Shown here in pieces: positions 7,258-15,319 of a stretch of 36,837 nt of DNA. Both the position numbers and the translations under genes were made by a program. The stretch comes from Anaerolineaceae bacterium. Lineage in GTDB: Bacteria; Chloroflexota; Anaerolineae; JAAYZQ01. The stretch is taken from assembly GCA_012514775.1 (NCBI GenBank), contig JAAYZQ010000101.1:1-36837 (forward strand), in the 5' to 3' direction. Numbering within the stretch: position 1 is the first letter of the stretch; the number at the start of each line of letters is the position of its first letter. The notes under the pieces were generated by a model. The model was not told the origin of the DNA. It saw nothing but the letters and a program-made list of their open reading frames with translations, and searched no databases.

Positions 7258-8544
7258 CTACTCCCGAGCCTCGGCCACGCGCCCGGCCGCGGCGCGCCCG
7301 GCGACATAGCCGGTGGAAAAGGCGGCCTGTAGGTTATAGCCGCCGGTGTCGGCCTGCACGTTCAGCACCTCGCCGGCGAAATAGAGGCCCTGAACCAGCC
7401 GCGAGGCCATGGTCCGCGGATCGACCTCTCGCGTGTCGACCCCGCCCGCCGTGACGATGGCCTCTTCCAGGGGGCGGTGGCCAACGATGGCCAGGCGGAA
7501 ATCGTGGAGCAGCTCGCGCACGCGCAGCCGTTCCTCGGCGCTGATCTGGTGGCCGGGCTTGGATGGCGGAATGCCGCTGCGCGCCACAAAGACGTCGATC
7601 ATCTTCAGGGGCAAGAGTTCCTTCAGCAGATTGCGGTAGCTGCGCTTGCCAAACTGGTCGATGTCGCGCCGCAGGCGGGCGTCCAGCTTCTCGGCGCCGA
7701 GGGCCGGCTTCAGGTTAATGCTCATCTGCAGCCGCCCCCGGCCCAGCCGCTGCACGGCCGGCCCGCTCAAGCTCAGGATGATGGGCCCCGACACGCCATA
7801 ATGGGTAAAGAGCATCTCGCCAAAGTCGCGGGCAACCTCCTGGCCGTCGAGGAGCAGGCGCACCTCCACGTTGCGCAGGCTGAGGCCCGCCATCGCCCTG
7901 GGCTCGGTGCCGGCCAGGACCAGGGGCACCAGGGCCGGGCGGATGGGCAGCACCCGGTGGCCGGCCTGCTCCGCCAGGCGGTAGCCGTCGCCCGTGGAGC
8001 CGGTCTTTGGGTACGAGGCGCCGCCCGTGGCGACAATGGCTGCGCCGGCCGCGATCCGCTCGCCGTCCTGCAGGATGACGCCGCGCAGCCCGCCATCCTC
8101 CAGCCACAGCTTCTCGACGCGGCTCAGGGTGCGGATCTCGACCCCTTGCTCGCGGGCAAAGCGCGCCAGGGCCTCGGCAACCTGGTGGGCATTGTTGCTG
8201 GAGGGAAAGACCCGCCCGCCGCGCTCCACGTTCGTCTCGACCCCCAGATCCTGGAAAAAGGCCACCAGGTCGGGCGAGAAAAAGCGAGCAAAGGCGTTGC
8301 GCAGGTACAGGTGCGCGTCGCCTTCCGGGTCCGGAAAGCGAAAGTGCTCCAGGAAGTCTTCCATCTCGGCGGTGTTGGTCAGATTGCAGCGGCCCTTGCC
8401 CGTGATGCGCAGCTTGGTGCCCAGGCGGGCTGTGCGCTCCAGGAGCAGAACGGGGGCGCCCGCGGCGGCTGCCTGGCCGGCTGCCATGAGGCCCGCCGCA
8501 CCGCCGCCGATCACCACCACCTGTTCCGAAAGGTCCTTTACCAA
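7258..8544 (-). CDS. HI0933-type NAD(P)/FAD-dependent oxidoreductase
   Basis: A flavoprotein of the HI0933/YhiN family, widespread but of unsettled function. The N terminus has the dinucleotide-binding motif VVVIGGGAAGLMAAGQAAA followed by LLLERTARLGTKLRITGKGR, the signature GRCNLTN, and a C-terminal TAGGVDTREVDPRTMASR / GLYFAGEVLNVQADTGGYNLQ block that closes the FAD site. Length is 428 residues from TTG 8544, normal for the family. That TTG is chosen because a purine-rich GGGAGAGAGGG lies just upstream, while GTG 8571 lacks one. The SRP RNA terminator lies immediately upstream, so expression may depend on read-through or an unseen promoter. The gene ends 4 bp before the DUF348-G5-3D start. 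Confidence 0.9.
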   Translation of the reverse strand: MVKDLSEQVVVIGGGAAGLMAAGQAAAAGAPVLLLERTARLGTKLRITGKGRCNLTNTAEMEDFLEHFRFPDPEGDAHLYLRNAFARFFSPDLVAFFQDLGVETNVERGGRVFPSSNNAHQVAEALARFAREQGVEIRTLSRVEKLWLEDGGLRGVILQDGERIAAGAAIVATGGASYPKTGSTGDGYRLAEQAGHRVLPIRPALVPLVLAGTEPRAMAGLSLRNVEVRLLLDGQEVARDFGEMLFTHYGVSGPIILSLSGPAVQRLGRGRLQMSINLKPALGAEKLDARLRRDIDQFGKRSYRNLLKELLPLKMIDVFVARSGIPPSKPGHQISAEERLRVRELLHDFRLAIVGHRPLEEAIVTAGGVDTREVDPRTMASRLVQGLYFAGEVLNVQADTGGYNLQAAFSTGYVAGRAAAGRVAEARE

Positions 8545-8577
8545 TCGCCCTCTCTCCCCAGTTCCACGCACCCTTCA

Positions 8578-8614
8578 AAGAAAACGAGCTGGAGTGCGGC
8601 GCACTCCAGCTCGT
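8578..8614 (-). terminator. Intrinsic terminator of the SRP RNA gene
   Basis: A 14-bp perfect stem (8584-8597 with 8601-8614, loop 3) is followed on the minus strand by TTTTCTTT. It ends the SRP RNA transcript just before the HI0933-type gene. Confidence 0.85.
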
Positions 8615-8619
8615 CATAA

Positions 8620-8893
8620 GTGCTGGTCGTGCACCCCCTGTCGAACTGTACCAGCCGGCTTGCCAAAACCAGCCTGCTCCGGCCAGGCAACCCTGCGACA
8701 CCCAAGAGTGACTGCTTACCGTTGCTTCCTCCCGGACCTGGCGGGGTTCACAGGCTCCTGCCGCGCAGGACCCAACCTTCTTCGCCGCTTGGCCTGGCAG
8801 TCCCGACCAGCCATGAGCCCTCGAGGGGGAATTCGACCCCGCTATGGCGGTTTGCGGGTACAGGGCACCGCCAGTTCCCCGTCTAGCACGACC
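8620..8893 (-). ncRNA. ffs: Signal recognition particle RNA, large bacterial type
   Basis: RNA core of the SRP, which with Ffh targets nascent membrane and secreted proteins. The minus strand contains the Ffh-binding helix-8 signature CCAGGTCC-GGGA-GGAAGCA (8722-8741 region, GNRA tetraloop GGGA). Its 5' part reads GTGCTAGACGGGG..GCGGTGCCCTGTA, characteristic of the long (about 270 nt) SRP RNAs with an Alu domain seen in Bacillus, Thermus and Actinobacteria. The ends pair: GGTCGTGC near 8893-8886 with GCACGACC near 8634-8622. Promoter and terminator flank it at the expected distances. End positions are good to a few bases. Confidence 0.93.
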
Positions 8894-8899
8894 AGCATT

Positions 8900-8928
8900 A
8901 TGCTACCATAGAACCCGCAATCGGTCAA
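8900..8928 (-). promoter_or_regulatory. Promoter of SRP RNA
   Basis: Minus-strand -35 TTGACC (8928-8923), 17-bp spacer and -10 TAGCAT (8905-8900). The start is predicted near 8893. Confidence 0.7.
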
Positions 8929-8961
8929 GCCGGTGCTCCGGTCGCGCACGTGGGGGTGTGC

Positions 8962-8990
8962 TTGACCCGTGTTGCCGCCGGATGTATAAT
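8962..8990 (+). promoter_or_regulatory. Promoter of the DUF6282-type hydrolase gene
   Basis: -35 TTGACC (8962-8967), 17-bp spacer and perfect -10 TATAAT (8985-8990). It is divergent from the SRP RNA promoter. Confidence 0.75.
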
Positions 8991-9041
8991 GGGGGCCAGT
9001 CGCCGGTCGGAGAGTCCCCGGGCGGCGGGCAAGGAGGAGGC

Positions 9042-9926
9042 ATGAATCTTCGTTTCGAACCGCAGGTCCGAGAGCTGCTCCACGGCGCCATCGACATCCA
9101 CATCCACTCGGCGCCCGACGTCTATCCCCGGATCCTCAACGACATCGAGCTGGCGCGCCTGGCACAGGCAGTGGGCATGCGCGCCATCGTCATCAAGAAC
9201 CACTTTGCGCCCACGGCGGGACGCGCCTCCCTGGCTGGCGACGAGACCGGCTTTGCCGTGTTCGGGTCCATCACCCTCAACCACCCGGTGGGCGGACTGA
9301 ACCCTCACGCCGTGCACATTGCCCTCGAGATGGGGGCCAAAGTGGTGTGGCTGCCCACGCTCCACACGGCCAAATTCCTGGAAAACAGGAGCCACGTCCA
9401 GAGCCTGTCCGCCGGGCTGGGCGACGAGGTGGAACCGATCTATCTCCTGGACGAGGAGGGCGGGCTCAATCCGCAGGTGCTGCGCATCATCGACCAGGTG
9501 GCGGCTGCCGGCGCCGTGCTGGCCACCGGGCACGTCAGCTTTGACGAGGCTTGCGCCGTGGTGCGCCAGGCGGCGGCCCGCGGCGTCAAGACCATCGTCA
9601 CCCATCCCCTGGCCAGCTTTGTCGGCTACGGCGTGGAGCAGATGATAGAGATATTGGACCTGGGCGCCACCTGGCTGGAGCACGCCTACAACGACACGAC
9701 GCGCCAGGTAAGCCATCCCATCCCGGTCCAGGCGCTGTACGACGGCATCAAGGCCGTGGGGGCGGCGCGGTGTATCATGTCCAGCGACGCTGGTCAATGG
9801 CTGAACCCCATCCCGGTGCAGCAGCTCGCCATCTATATGCAAGACATGTTGAACCTGGGGCTGTCGCCGCGGGAGATCAGGACCATGACGGCGGAAAACC
9901 CGGCCCGGGCGTTGGGCATCGATTGA
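9042..9926 (+). CDS. DUF6282-like metal-dependent hydrolase (amidohydrolase superfamily)
   Basis: A 294-residue TIM-barrel hydrolase; the substrate cannot be told from the sequence. The metal-binding HxH is seen in AIDIHIHSAPDVYPR near residue 20. Other likely ligands are a Lys in AIVIKNHF, His in ATGHVSFDEA and VTHPLASF, and the C-terminal Asp in MSSDAGQWLNP. The SAPD motif and the length fit the DUF6282 group. The ATG at 9042 follows an AAGGAGGAGG Shine-Dalgarno. The gene is monocistronic under its own promoter and converges with udk, leaving only 19 bp between their stop codons. Hydrolase assignment is confident; the family name is from memory. Confidence 0.8.
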   Translation: MNLRFEPQVRELLHGAIDIHIHSAPDVYPRILNDIELARLAQAVGMRAIVIKNHFAPTAGRASLAGDETGFAVFGSITLNHPVGGLNPHAVHIALEMGAKVVWLPTLHTAKFLENRSHVQSLSAGLGDEVEPIYLLDEEGGLNPQVLRIIDQVAAAGAVLATGHVSFDEACAVVRQAAARGVKTIVTHPLASFVGYGVEQMIEILDLGATWLEHAYNDTTRQVSHPIPVQALYDGIKAVGAARCIMSSDAGQWLNPIPVQQLAIYMQDMLNLGLSPREIRTMTAENPARALGID

Positions 9927-9945
9927 CAACGGGGCGCGCTCTCTC

Positions 9946-10569
9946 TCACTCGTGGGCCTGCAACAGCGCCCGGATGCGGGCCGCCACCATCTCCATGGCC
10001 ACCTCATTGAACCCGCCTTCGGGGATGATGACGTCGGCATAGCGCTTGCTGGGCTCCACGAACTCCTGGTGCATGGGCCGCACGGTGCCCATGTACTGCC
10101 GGATGACCGAGTCCATGGTGCGCCCTCGCTCGGCAATATCCCGCTGAAGTCGGCGGATGAAACGGATGTCGGGATCGGTGTCGACAAAGATCTTGACGTC
10201 CATCAACCGCCGCAGCGCCTCGTCGGCAAAGATCAGGATGCCTTCCAGGATGATGACGCGGTGGGGCTCCACCCGGCGGGTTTCGAGCGTGCGCGTGTGC
10301 GTGGTAAAGTCATAGATCGGCATCTGGATGGCCCGACTGGCCTTTAGTTCCTTGAGGTGGCGGATCAGGAGGTCGTTGTCCAGGGCATCGGGATGGTCAA
10401 AGTTCTGCATGGCCCGCTGGGCCAGGGGCAGATCGCTCAGGTCCTTGTAGTAGGCATCGTGCTGGATGAACGAGATCAGCTCGGTGCCGGCGCGCTTCAG
10501 GATCTCCCGGGCCACGGTGGTCTTGCCGGACCCTGTGCCTCCCGCCATGCCGATCACGACCGGTTCCAT
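9946..10569 (-). CDS. udk: Uridine/cytidine kinase
   Basis: Phosphorylates uridine and cytidine with GTP or ATP in pyrimidine salvage. The 207-residue protein shows the P-loop GMAGGTGSGKTTVA, the substrate segment FIQHDAYYKDLSDLP, NFDHPDALDNDLL, PIYDFTTHTR and VILEGILIFADEALR, all typical of Udk. The length is normal. AAAGGAGG lies just before the ATG. It follows the resC-like gene by 42 bp and probably shares its transcript. pyrG, also in pyrimidine metabolism, lies further upstream on the same strand but is separated by a tRNA and a terminator. Confidence 0.96.
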   Translation of the reverse strand: MEPVVIGMAGGTGSGKTTVAREILKRAGTELISFIQHDAYYKDLSDLPLAQRAMQNFDHPDALDNDLLIRHLKELKASRAIQMPIYDFTTHTRTLETRRVEPHRVIILEGILIFADEALRRLMDVKIFVDTDPDIRFIRRLQRDIAERGRTMDSVIRQYMGTVRPMHQEFVEPSKRYADVIIPEGGFNEVAMEMVAARIRALLQAHE

Positions 10570-10611
10570 CTTTCCTCCTTTGTGCCCGCGGGCGCGCCAG
10601 GGCGACGGCCG

Positions 10612-11388
10612 CTACAGGCCCATCAACCGCTGTAGATCGGGCAGCGCCAACATGCCCAGGATGGCAGCCGAGCCGGCGACCAGGGCGAGGCCGGCGGCCC
10701 AACGGTGCGCGCCCTTTTCCAATTGCCAGGCCGTGGCGCTCATCGCGGCCAGCAGCCACACGACGGCCATCCAGCTCTCGCGAATGTCGGCGGGCTGGAG
10801 GGTCCCGGTGGCCTGCCACGTCCACCACAGGCCCGCCACAACGCCGGCGCCGACCGCCAGGACCGCCAGGAAGCCGCCCCCGGCCAGCAGGCGCCGGGCG
10901 CCCACCCGGGCCCAATGCCACGGCAGGACCGCGGCCAGGCCCGCGGAGCCGGCGATGAGGGCCCCGCCAGAGCCGGCCAGGAAGAGGACCCACTCGACCC
11001 GGTAGGCCAGGGTGCGATGCAAGCAGTCCAGATCCTCTCCGCCCGGACGAATGGCCAGCCAGGCCACCACGGCCAGGACGGCGGCGACGGCGTCGGCGAT
11101 TGGCACGCCCGCGCCGGCATCCAGCGCCCAGCTCAGCGCCAGGTGCGCGGCGACCGTGGCCAGCGACAGGCTCACGGTCACCTGCCACAGGTCCTGGGGC
11201 GACCAGCCGCCGCGGCCGGCGGACTCCAGGTAGAGGGCCACGGCCAGGGCCACAATGCTGGCCCCTCGGGCGGCGGCCGACAGCAGCAGCCAGGGCCGGC
11301 CCTTGCCGGCCAGGGCCGCGGTGCTGAAACCCGCGGCAGCGGCGAGCAGGACGGCGGCGGCAGCCACGGCCCACATCTCAGTCGCCAT
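10612..11388 (-). CDS. ResC/CcsA-like cytochrome c biogenesis membrane protein (degenerate)
   Basis: A 258-residue protein with about seven or eight hydrophobic helices, overlapping the resB gene by 11 bp, so the two are translationally coupled. In System II cytochrome c maturation ResC/CcsA handles heme with ResB. Residues resembling the family are a His in LDCLHRTLAYRVEWVLF (likely axial His) and a Trp-rich stretch WWTWQATG..RESWMAVVWLLAAM that aligns by eye with the WGxYWxWDPKETWxxxxWL motif. Against that, the WDPKE core is altered and the second conserved His after it is missing. It may be a diverged ResC or a structural partner of ResB. Identity rests mainly on its position next to resB. 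Confidence 0.6.
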   Translation of the reverse strand: MATEMWAVAAAAVLLAAAAGFSTAALAGKGRPWLLLSAAARGASIVALAVALYLESAGRGGWSPQDLWQVTVSLSLATVAAHLALSWALDAGAGVPIADAVAAVLAVVAWLAIRPGGEDLDCLHRTLAYRVEWVLFLAGSGGALIAGSAGLAAVLPWHWARVGARRLLAGGGFLAVLAVGAGVVAGLWWTWQATGTLQPADIRESWMAVVWLLAAMSATAWQLEKGAHRWAAGLALVAGSAAILGMLALPDLQRLMGL

Positions 11389-12793
11389 CGTGGAGGGCCT
11401 CCTCCAGACCCCCGGCCAGCCCGGCCAGCCACTCTCTCTGGCCGGCGCCGGGCAATGCTGTCACCCCCACCGCCGACCCGTCTTCGCCCGCCGGCGCCAG
11501 GCCCAGCCACGCCAGGCGCGCGGGGAGCGCCCAGGCCAGGCCGAGGGCCAGCAGCGCCAGCAGGGCGCCCGCGAAGGACAGAGCCAGGGCCGGCCTGGAT
11601 TCCAGGCGCAGGACGGGCACGAAGGACAGCTCGGCGCTCAACTGGCCATCGCCCAGGGGCAGCGTGCCACTGCTGCCCAGGCTGCCCAGGCGCTGGCGGT
11701 TCTCGCCGTCCGCGTCGATGAGGTCAAGGTGGACGGCGGGGCGGCCGCCATCGCACTCTGGCTCGAAGGTCAGCGCCACGAAACGGTCGAGGAGCGGAAC
11801 AAATACCAGGGGCTGATCGTCGGGCAGAGCAAAGCGGACGAGTACCCGGTCGCCACTGCCCATCTCGGCACTGCTGCCCTCCAGGCGCAGTGGTTGGCCG
11901 GTGGCAGTCTGGCCGCTGAGCTGGACGGCCGCCACAAAGCCTGCCTGGTGCAGCGCCAGGCCAGACTGCCTCGCCGGACGCCCGATGCCGGCCACCTCCC
12001 GCCCGATCTCGGCCTGGCCATCGAGCCACGTAATCTCGCTCTCGTAGCCTGCCAGGTGCCCGTGACGGTCCATCCGCAGGCGAAAGCTGTCCAGGCGATA
12101 GGCAAGGGACGTCCCGTGGCCCGCGGACCGGATCTCGCCGGGGAGAAGCTGAACCGATTCGTCCTGCCAGCCCCAACTGCCCGCCACAAAGAGGCCCGCG
12201 AGGGCCAGCAGCAGGGCCGCATAGCCCACGGGCCGCAGCCAGAGGGACGGCGCCCGGTGGCTGGCGATGAGCGTCACAGACGGCGATTCGGGCGACGCCT
12301 GGACCTCCTCGTGGCGGTAGCGCTGCCCGGCCAGCCACTCCTCGACGCGGGGGCGCACCTCGGCGAGGGGAAGGGGCGCAGGCACCTGCCGCGGCGGCAG
12401 GCTCGACTGCCACGGCGGCGGCATGGCCGACGCGCGGCCCCGCCGGCCCGTCGCTTGCAAGGCCAGCTCGGCCGCGTCCACGGCCCGCACAAAAATGGCC
12501 AGCCCGCTGAGGACCAGCAACAGGCGGAACCAGAAGGTGCGGTACAGGTCGTACAGGCCCAGGGTGCGCACCAGCGAACTCGACTGTCCAAAAAGGCCTG
12601 GCTGTGCTGCCAGCCAGGCCTGGGGATCGCTCGACTCCTCTGGAGGGATCTGCGGAATCCAGGTGCCCAGGACCAGGGTCAAGGCGAGGAGGCCCATGAG
12701 GACCAGCAGGGTCTGTGGGGCAGAGAGCACGCGCCATAGCACGCTCAAGGGCTCGGGCTGCGACATCTCTACGGGCGGTCTCTCTTCAGCCAT
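11378..12793 (-). CDS. resB: ResB-like cytochrome c biogenesis protein
   Basis: ResB (Ccs1) carries reduced apocytochrome c and heme for ligation on the outer face of the membrane. The 471-residue product has the expected order. First comes a helix with LWRVLSAPQTLLVLMGLLA followed by LGTWIPQIPPEES, then a second helix (FWFRLLLVLSGLAIFVRAV), a third (LWLRPVGYAALLLALAGLFV) ahead of a large soluble domain, and a last helix (ALALSFAGALLALLALGLAW). ATG 12793 gives an 8-residue lead before the family-like start; ATG 12766 is also possible, and neither has a strong Shine-Dalgarno. The gene lies just downstream of the tRNA-Thr terminator. No cytochrome c gene is in the window. Confidence 0.82.
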   Translation of the reverse strand: MAEERPPVEMSQPEPLSVLWRVLSAPQTLLVLMGLLALTLVLGTWIPQIPPEESSDPQAWLAAQPGLFGQSSSLVRTLGLYDLYRTFWFRLLLVLSGLAIFVRAVDAAELALQATGRRGRASAMPPPWQSSLPPRQVPAPLPLAEVRPRVEEWLAGQRYRHEEVQASPESPSVTLIASHRAPSLWLRPVGYAALLLALAGLFVAGSWGWQDESVQLLPGEIRSAGHGTSLAYRLDSFRLRMDRHGHLAGYESEITWLDGQAEIGREVAGIGRPARQSGLALHQAGFVAAVQLSGQTATGQPLRLEGSSAEMGSGDRVLVRFALPDDQPLVFVPLLDRFVALTFEPECDGGRPAVHLDLIDADGENRQRLGSLGSSGTLPLGDGQLSAELSFVPVLRLESRPALALSFAGALLALLALGLAWALPARLAWLGLAPAGEDGSAVGVTALPGAGQREWLAGLAGGLEEALHDGD

Positions 12794-12833
12794 CCTGACG
12801 CCTGTCCATGCTCCAGAGGCTCGGTGCGCTATG

Positions 12834-12865
12834 CAAAAGGCCCCAACTCGAACCTGTTGGGGCCT
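12834..12865 (-). terminator. Intrinsic terminator after tRNA-Thr
   Basis: A perfect 10-bp stem, 12838-12847 (AGGCCCCAAC) with 12856-12865, loop of 8, followed on the minus strand by TTTTGC. Confidence 0.8.
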
Positions 12866-12874
12866 GTTGCCACA

Positions 12875-12947
12875 AGCCACCCAAGGGACTTGAACCCTTA
12901 ACCTGGCGCTTACGAAGCGTCTGCTCTGCCGATTGAGCTAGGGTGGC
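12875..12947 (-). tRNA. tRNA-Thr, anticodon CGT
   Basis: On the minus strand: acceptor GCCACCC / GGGTGGC, D-arm GCTC..GAGC, anticodon stem GACGC/GCGCC (one A-C mismatch) with loop TTCGTAA giving anticodon CGT (reads ACG), and T-arm AAGGG-TTCAAGT-CCCTT. The discriminator is T and CCA is not encoded. It has its own promoter and terminator. Confidence 0.94.
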
Positions 12948-12978
12948 GCAAACCGAACCAGGCCTGCTAGCGTGGGCC

Positions 12979-13007
12979 ATTATACCAGGCTTCCCTTCAA
13001 ATCGCAA
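12979..13007 (-). promoter_or_regulatory. Promoter of tRNA-Thr
   Basis: Minus-strand -10 TATAAT (12984-12979) and -35 TTGCGA (13007-13002) with a 17-bp spacer, placed directly after the pyrG stop codon. Confidence 0.7.
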
Positions 13008-13008
13008 A

Positions 13009-14694
13009 TCACGTTTCGTCAGAAGCATTCACCTCTGCCGTCACGACCTCGGGCACCGCACTCCTCGAGGCCTGGTAGTCCAGCGTCGCTCGAACAAAGG
13101 CCTGGAACATCGGGTGCGGCCGGGTGGGTCGCGACTTGAATTCCGGGTGAAACTGGGAGCCGACCATGAAGGGATGATCGGCCAGCTCGCCGATCTCGAC
13201 CAGGCGGCCGTCGGGCGACATCCCGGAAAAGACCATGCCTGCCCTGGTGAGGAGGTCGCGGTAGGCGTTGTTGACCTCCCAGCGGTGTCGGTGCCGCTCC
13301 TGGATGATCATCCGGCCCGCGGCGTCTGGCTGCACGAACCCCTCGTACGCGGCGGCGGCCCTGGTGCCGGGCATCAGCTGGCAGGGATAGAGCCCCAGGC
13401 GCATGGTGCCGCCCATCTCGGAAATGTCGCGCTGATCGGCCATGAGATCGATGACGGGGTAGGCCGTCTTGATGTCAAACTCCGTAGAGTTGGGCTCCTC
13501 GCTGCCCACGGCGTGGCGCGCCAACTCGATGACCATGACCTGCATGCCCAGGCAGAGGCCCAGGTAGGGAACGCGGTTCTCGCGGGCAAAGCGCGCCGCC
13601 ACGATCTTGCCCTCGATGCCCCGGTAGCCAAAGCCCCCGGGCACGACGATGCCGTCGAGGCCCTCCAGGCTCTCGCCGCCGTGCCTTTCCAGCGTCTCCG
13701 AGTCGATCCATTCGATCTCGACCGACGCCCCGTGGGGCAGGCCGGCGTGGTGCAGGGCCTCGCGAACGCTGAGGTAGGCGTCGTGCAGCTCGATGTACTT
13801 GCCCACCAGCCCCACGCGCACCGGGGGCTTGGGCCGGCGAATGTCTTCGACCACGGCGCGCCAGCTATCCAACTGGGGCGGGTGGGCGTTGAGCCCCAGG
13901 CGCTCCACCAGGTAGTCGCCCAGGCTGGCCTCCTCCAGGATGAGGGGTACCTCGTAGATGATGGGCGTGGTCACCAGCGAGATGACGGCTCGCTTCTCCA
14001 CGTCGCAAAAGAGGGCGATCTTGGCTCGCACGCTTTCGTCCACCGGGTAGTCAGAGCGCGCCACGATGATGTCGGGCTGGATGCCGATGCCCCGCAGTTC
14101 GCGGACGCTGTGCTGCGTGGGCTTGGTCTTGATCTCGCCCGTGGACGAGATGTAGGGCAGGAGCGTGACGTGTATGTAGACCGTGTTCTCGCGGCCCACG
14201 TCCACCCGCATCTGCCGGATGGCTTCCAGGAAGGGCAGTCCCTCGATGTCGCCCACCGTGCCACCGACTTCGACGATGACCACCTCGGCGCCGCTCTTGC
14301 GGCCAACCAGGCCGATGCGCCGCTTCATCTCGTTGGTCACCTGGGGGATGACCTGGATCGTGCCGCCCAGGTAGTCGCCCCGGCGCTCCTTGGCAATGAC
14401 CTCGGCGTATACCTGGCCCGACGTGACGTTGCTCGCTTGCCCCAGGTTCTCGTCGATGAACCGCTCGTAGTGCCCCAGGTCCAGATCCGTCTCGGATCCG
14501 TCGTCCAGGACAAACACCTCGCCGTGCTGATAGGGGGACATGGTTCCAGGGTCGACGTTCAGGTAGGGATCCAGCTTCTGGATAGAGACCTTCACGCCGC
14601 GGCTCCTCAGGATGCGTCCCACGGATGCCGCCGTCACGCCCTTACCCACGGACGAGACCACACCCCCCGTGCAAAAGATGTACTTGGTTGTCAC
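13009..14694 (-). CDS. pyrG: CTP synthase
   Basis: Makes CTP from UTP, ATP and glutamine. The synthetase half starts [18 protein letters not shown] (P-loop) and includes [20 protein letters not shown] and [15 protein letters not shown]. The glutaminase half has the nucleophile in YLGLCLGMQ and the HPEF motif in [11 protein letters not shown]. Length is 561 residues. The frame is open from GTG 14703, but that codon abuts GGGAG. GTG 14694 lies 8 bases after GGGAG and gives the standard N terminus MTTKYIF, so it is preferred. A terminator hairpin (14735-14764) lies between the upstream gene and pyrG with no clear promoter after it, which suggests attenuation. Confidence 0.96.
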   Translation of the reverse strand: MTTKYIFCTGGVVSSVGKGVTAASVGRILRSRGVKVSIQKLDPYLNVDPGTMSPYQHGEVFVLDDGSETDLDLGHYERFIDENLGQASNVTSGQVYAEVIAKERRGDYLGGTIQVIPQVTNEMKRRIGLVGRKSGAEVVIVEVGGTVGDIEGLPFLEAIRQMRVDVGRENTVYIHVTLLPYISSTGEIKTKPTQHSVRELRGIGIQPDIIVARSDYPVDESVRAKIALFCDVEKRAVISLVTTPIIYEVPLILEEASLGDYLVERLGLNAHPPQLDSWRAVVEDIRRPKPPVRVGLVGKYIELHDAYLSVREALHHAGLPHGASVEIEWIDSETLERHGGESLEGLDGIVVPGGFGYRGIEGKIVAARFARENRVPYLGLCLGMQVMVIELARHAVGSEEPNSTEFDIKTAYPVIDLMADQRDISEMGGTMRLGLYPCQLMPGTRAAAAYEGFVQPDAAGRMIIQERHRHRWEVNNAYRDLLTRAGMVFSGMSPDGRLVEIGELADHPFMVGSQFHPEFKSRPTRPHPMFQAFVRATLDYQASRSAVPEVVTAEVNASDET

Positions 14695-14734
14695 CGATTT
14701 CACTCCCTGCTAGATTCTGCCTGACGGCTTTCAC

Positions 14735-14764
14735 AAAAAAAAGAGTCGCCAAAATGACGACCCT
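14735..14764 (-). terminator. Intrinsic terminator ahead of pyrG, possible attenuator
   Basis: Minus strand: AGGGTCGTC (14764-14756), loop ATTTT, GGCGACTCT (14750-14742), then a run of eight T. It could simply end the roadblock gene transcript. However, no convincing promoter lies between it and pyrG, so pyrG may rely on regulated read-through, as known for pyrG in several Gram-positive bacteria. Confidence 0.8.
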
Positions 14765-14848
14765 CTGGATTCAGCTCTTGATTTGGACGATAACGGTTCG
14801 GGCCGGGCTTTCCTGGGCCGCGCTGAACTCCCTGAAAGCCGCAAGCAC

Positions 14849-15217
14849 CTATACCAACCGGGCAAGGTCCGCCGTTGCCCGGCGCATGTCCAAAAAGACC
14901 AGCCCCAATTTGGCCTCCTGGCGTGCCAGGGAAGTCAGGACCGCCTCCTCGCCAACCGACATGAGGATGACGTAGCCGTTGCTGCCCCGGATGTAGACCT
15001 GGTCGAGCATGCCCCGGCCCAGCTCGCCGGCAATACGCTCGCCAAGGCTCAGCATCGCGGCGCTCATGGCCGACACACGATCTTCTTCTACGTCAGCCGG
15101 AAGGTCCGAAGCGATGATCAGCCCGTCGACGCTCACGACGGCTGAAGCTTCGATGTCAGGGGTACTTACACGCAGGTCTCGCAAGCGAGCGATCATCTGT
15201 TCGGTGCGCGATCTCAT
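14849..15217 (-). CDS. Roadblock/LC7 domain protein
   Basis: A 122-residue single-domain protein of the roadblock/LC7 fold, the dimeric scaffold used by MglB and other small-GTPase regulators. Recognisable features are the N-terminal helix MIARLRDLRVSTPDIEASAVVS, the strand VDGLIIASDLP, and the central helix ISAMSAAMLSLGERIAGEL-like segment followed by VYIRGSNGYVILMSV. No MglA-like GTPase is in the window, so its partner is unknown. ATG 15217 is chosen because AAAGGAGA lies about 10-17 bases before it. It has its own strong promoter and probably is followed by the terminator in front of pyrG. A role in polarity or signalling is only a family-level inference. Confidence 0.85.
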   Translation of the reverse strand: MRSRTEQMIARLRDLRVSTPDIEASAVVSVDGLIIASDLPADVEEDRVSAMSAAMLSLGERIAGELGRGMLDQVYIRGSNGYVILMSVGEEAVLTSLARQEAKLGLVFLDMRRATADLARLV

Positions 15218-15265
15218 TGTTTTCCTGTCTCCTTTCTGAGCCTTGCTCCCCATTGAAGCGTTTGC

Positions 15266-15294
15266 ATAATATCACATAACGCCCGGGATGTCAA
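15266..15294 (-). promoter_or_regulatory. Promoter of the roadblock gene
   Basis: Minus-strand -35 TTGACA (15294-15289), 17-bp spacer and -10 TATTAT (15271-15266). Confidence 0.75.
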
Positions 15295-15319
15295 CGACGG
15301 CGGGCCCGAACGGGCGAGG

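Noticed and set aside
8844..9041. Rightward coding extension ahead of the DUF6282-type hydrolase
   Set aside because: This stretch is the SRP RNA 5' end and two divergent promoters; the hydrolase starts at ATG 9042 after AAGGAGGAGG.
15304..15315. GCCCGAACGGGC hairpin as terminator of the second histidine kinase gene
   Set aside because: The stem is only 4-5 bp and no U-run follows on the minus strand.
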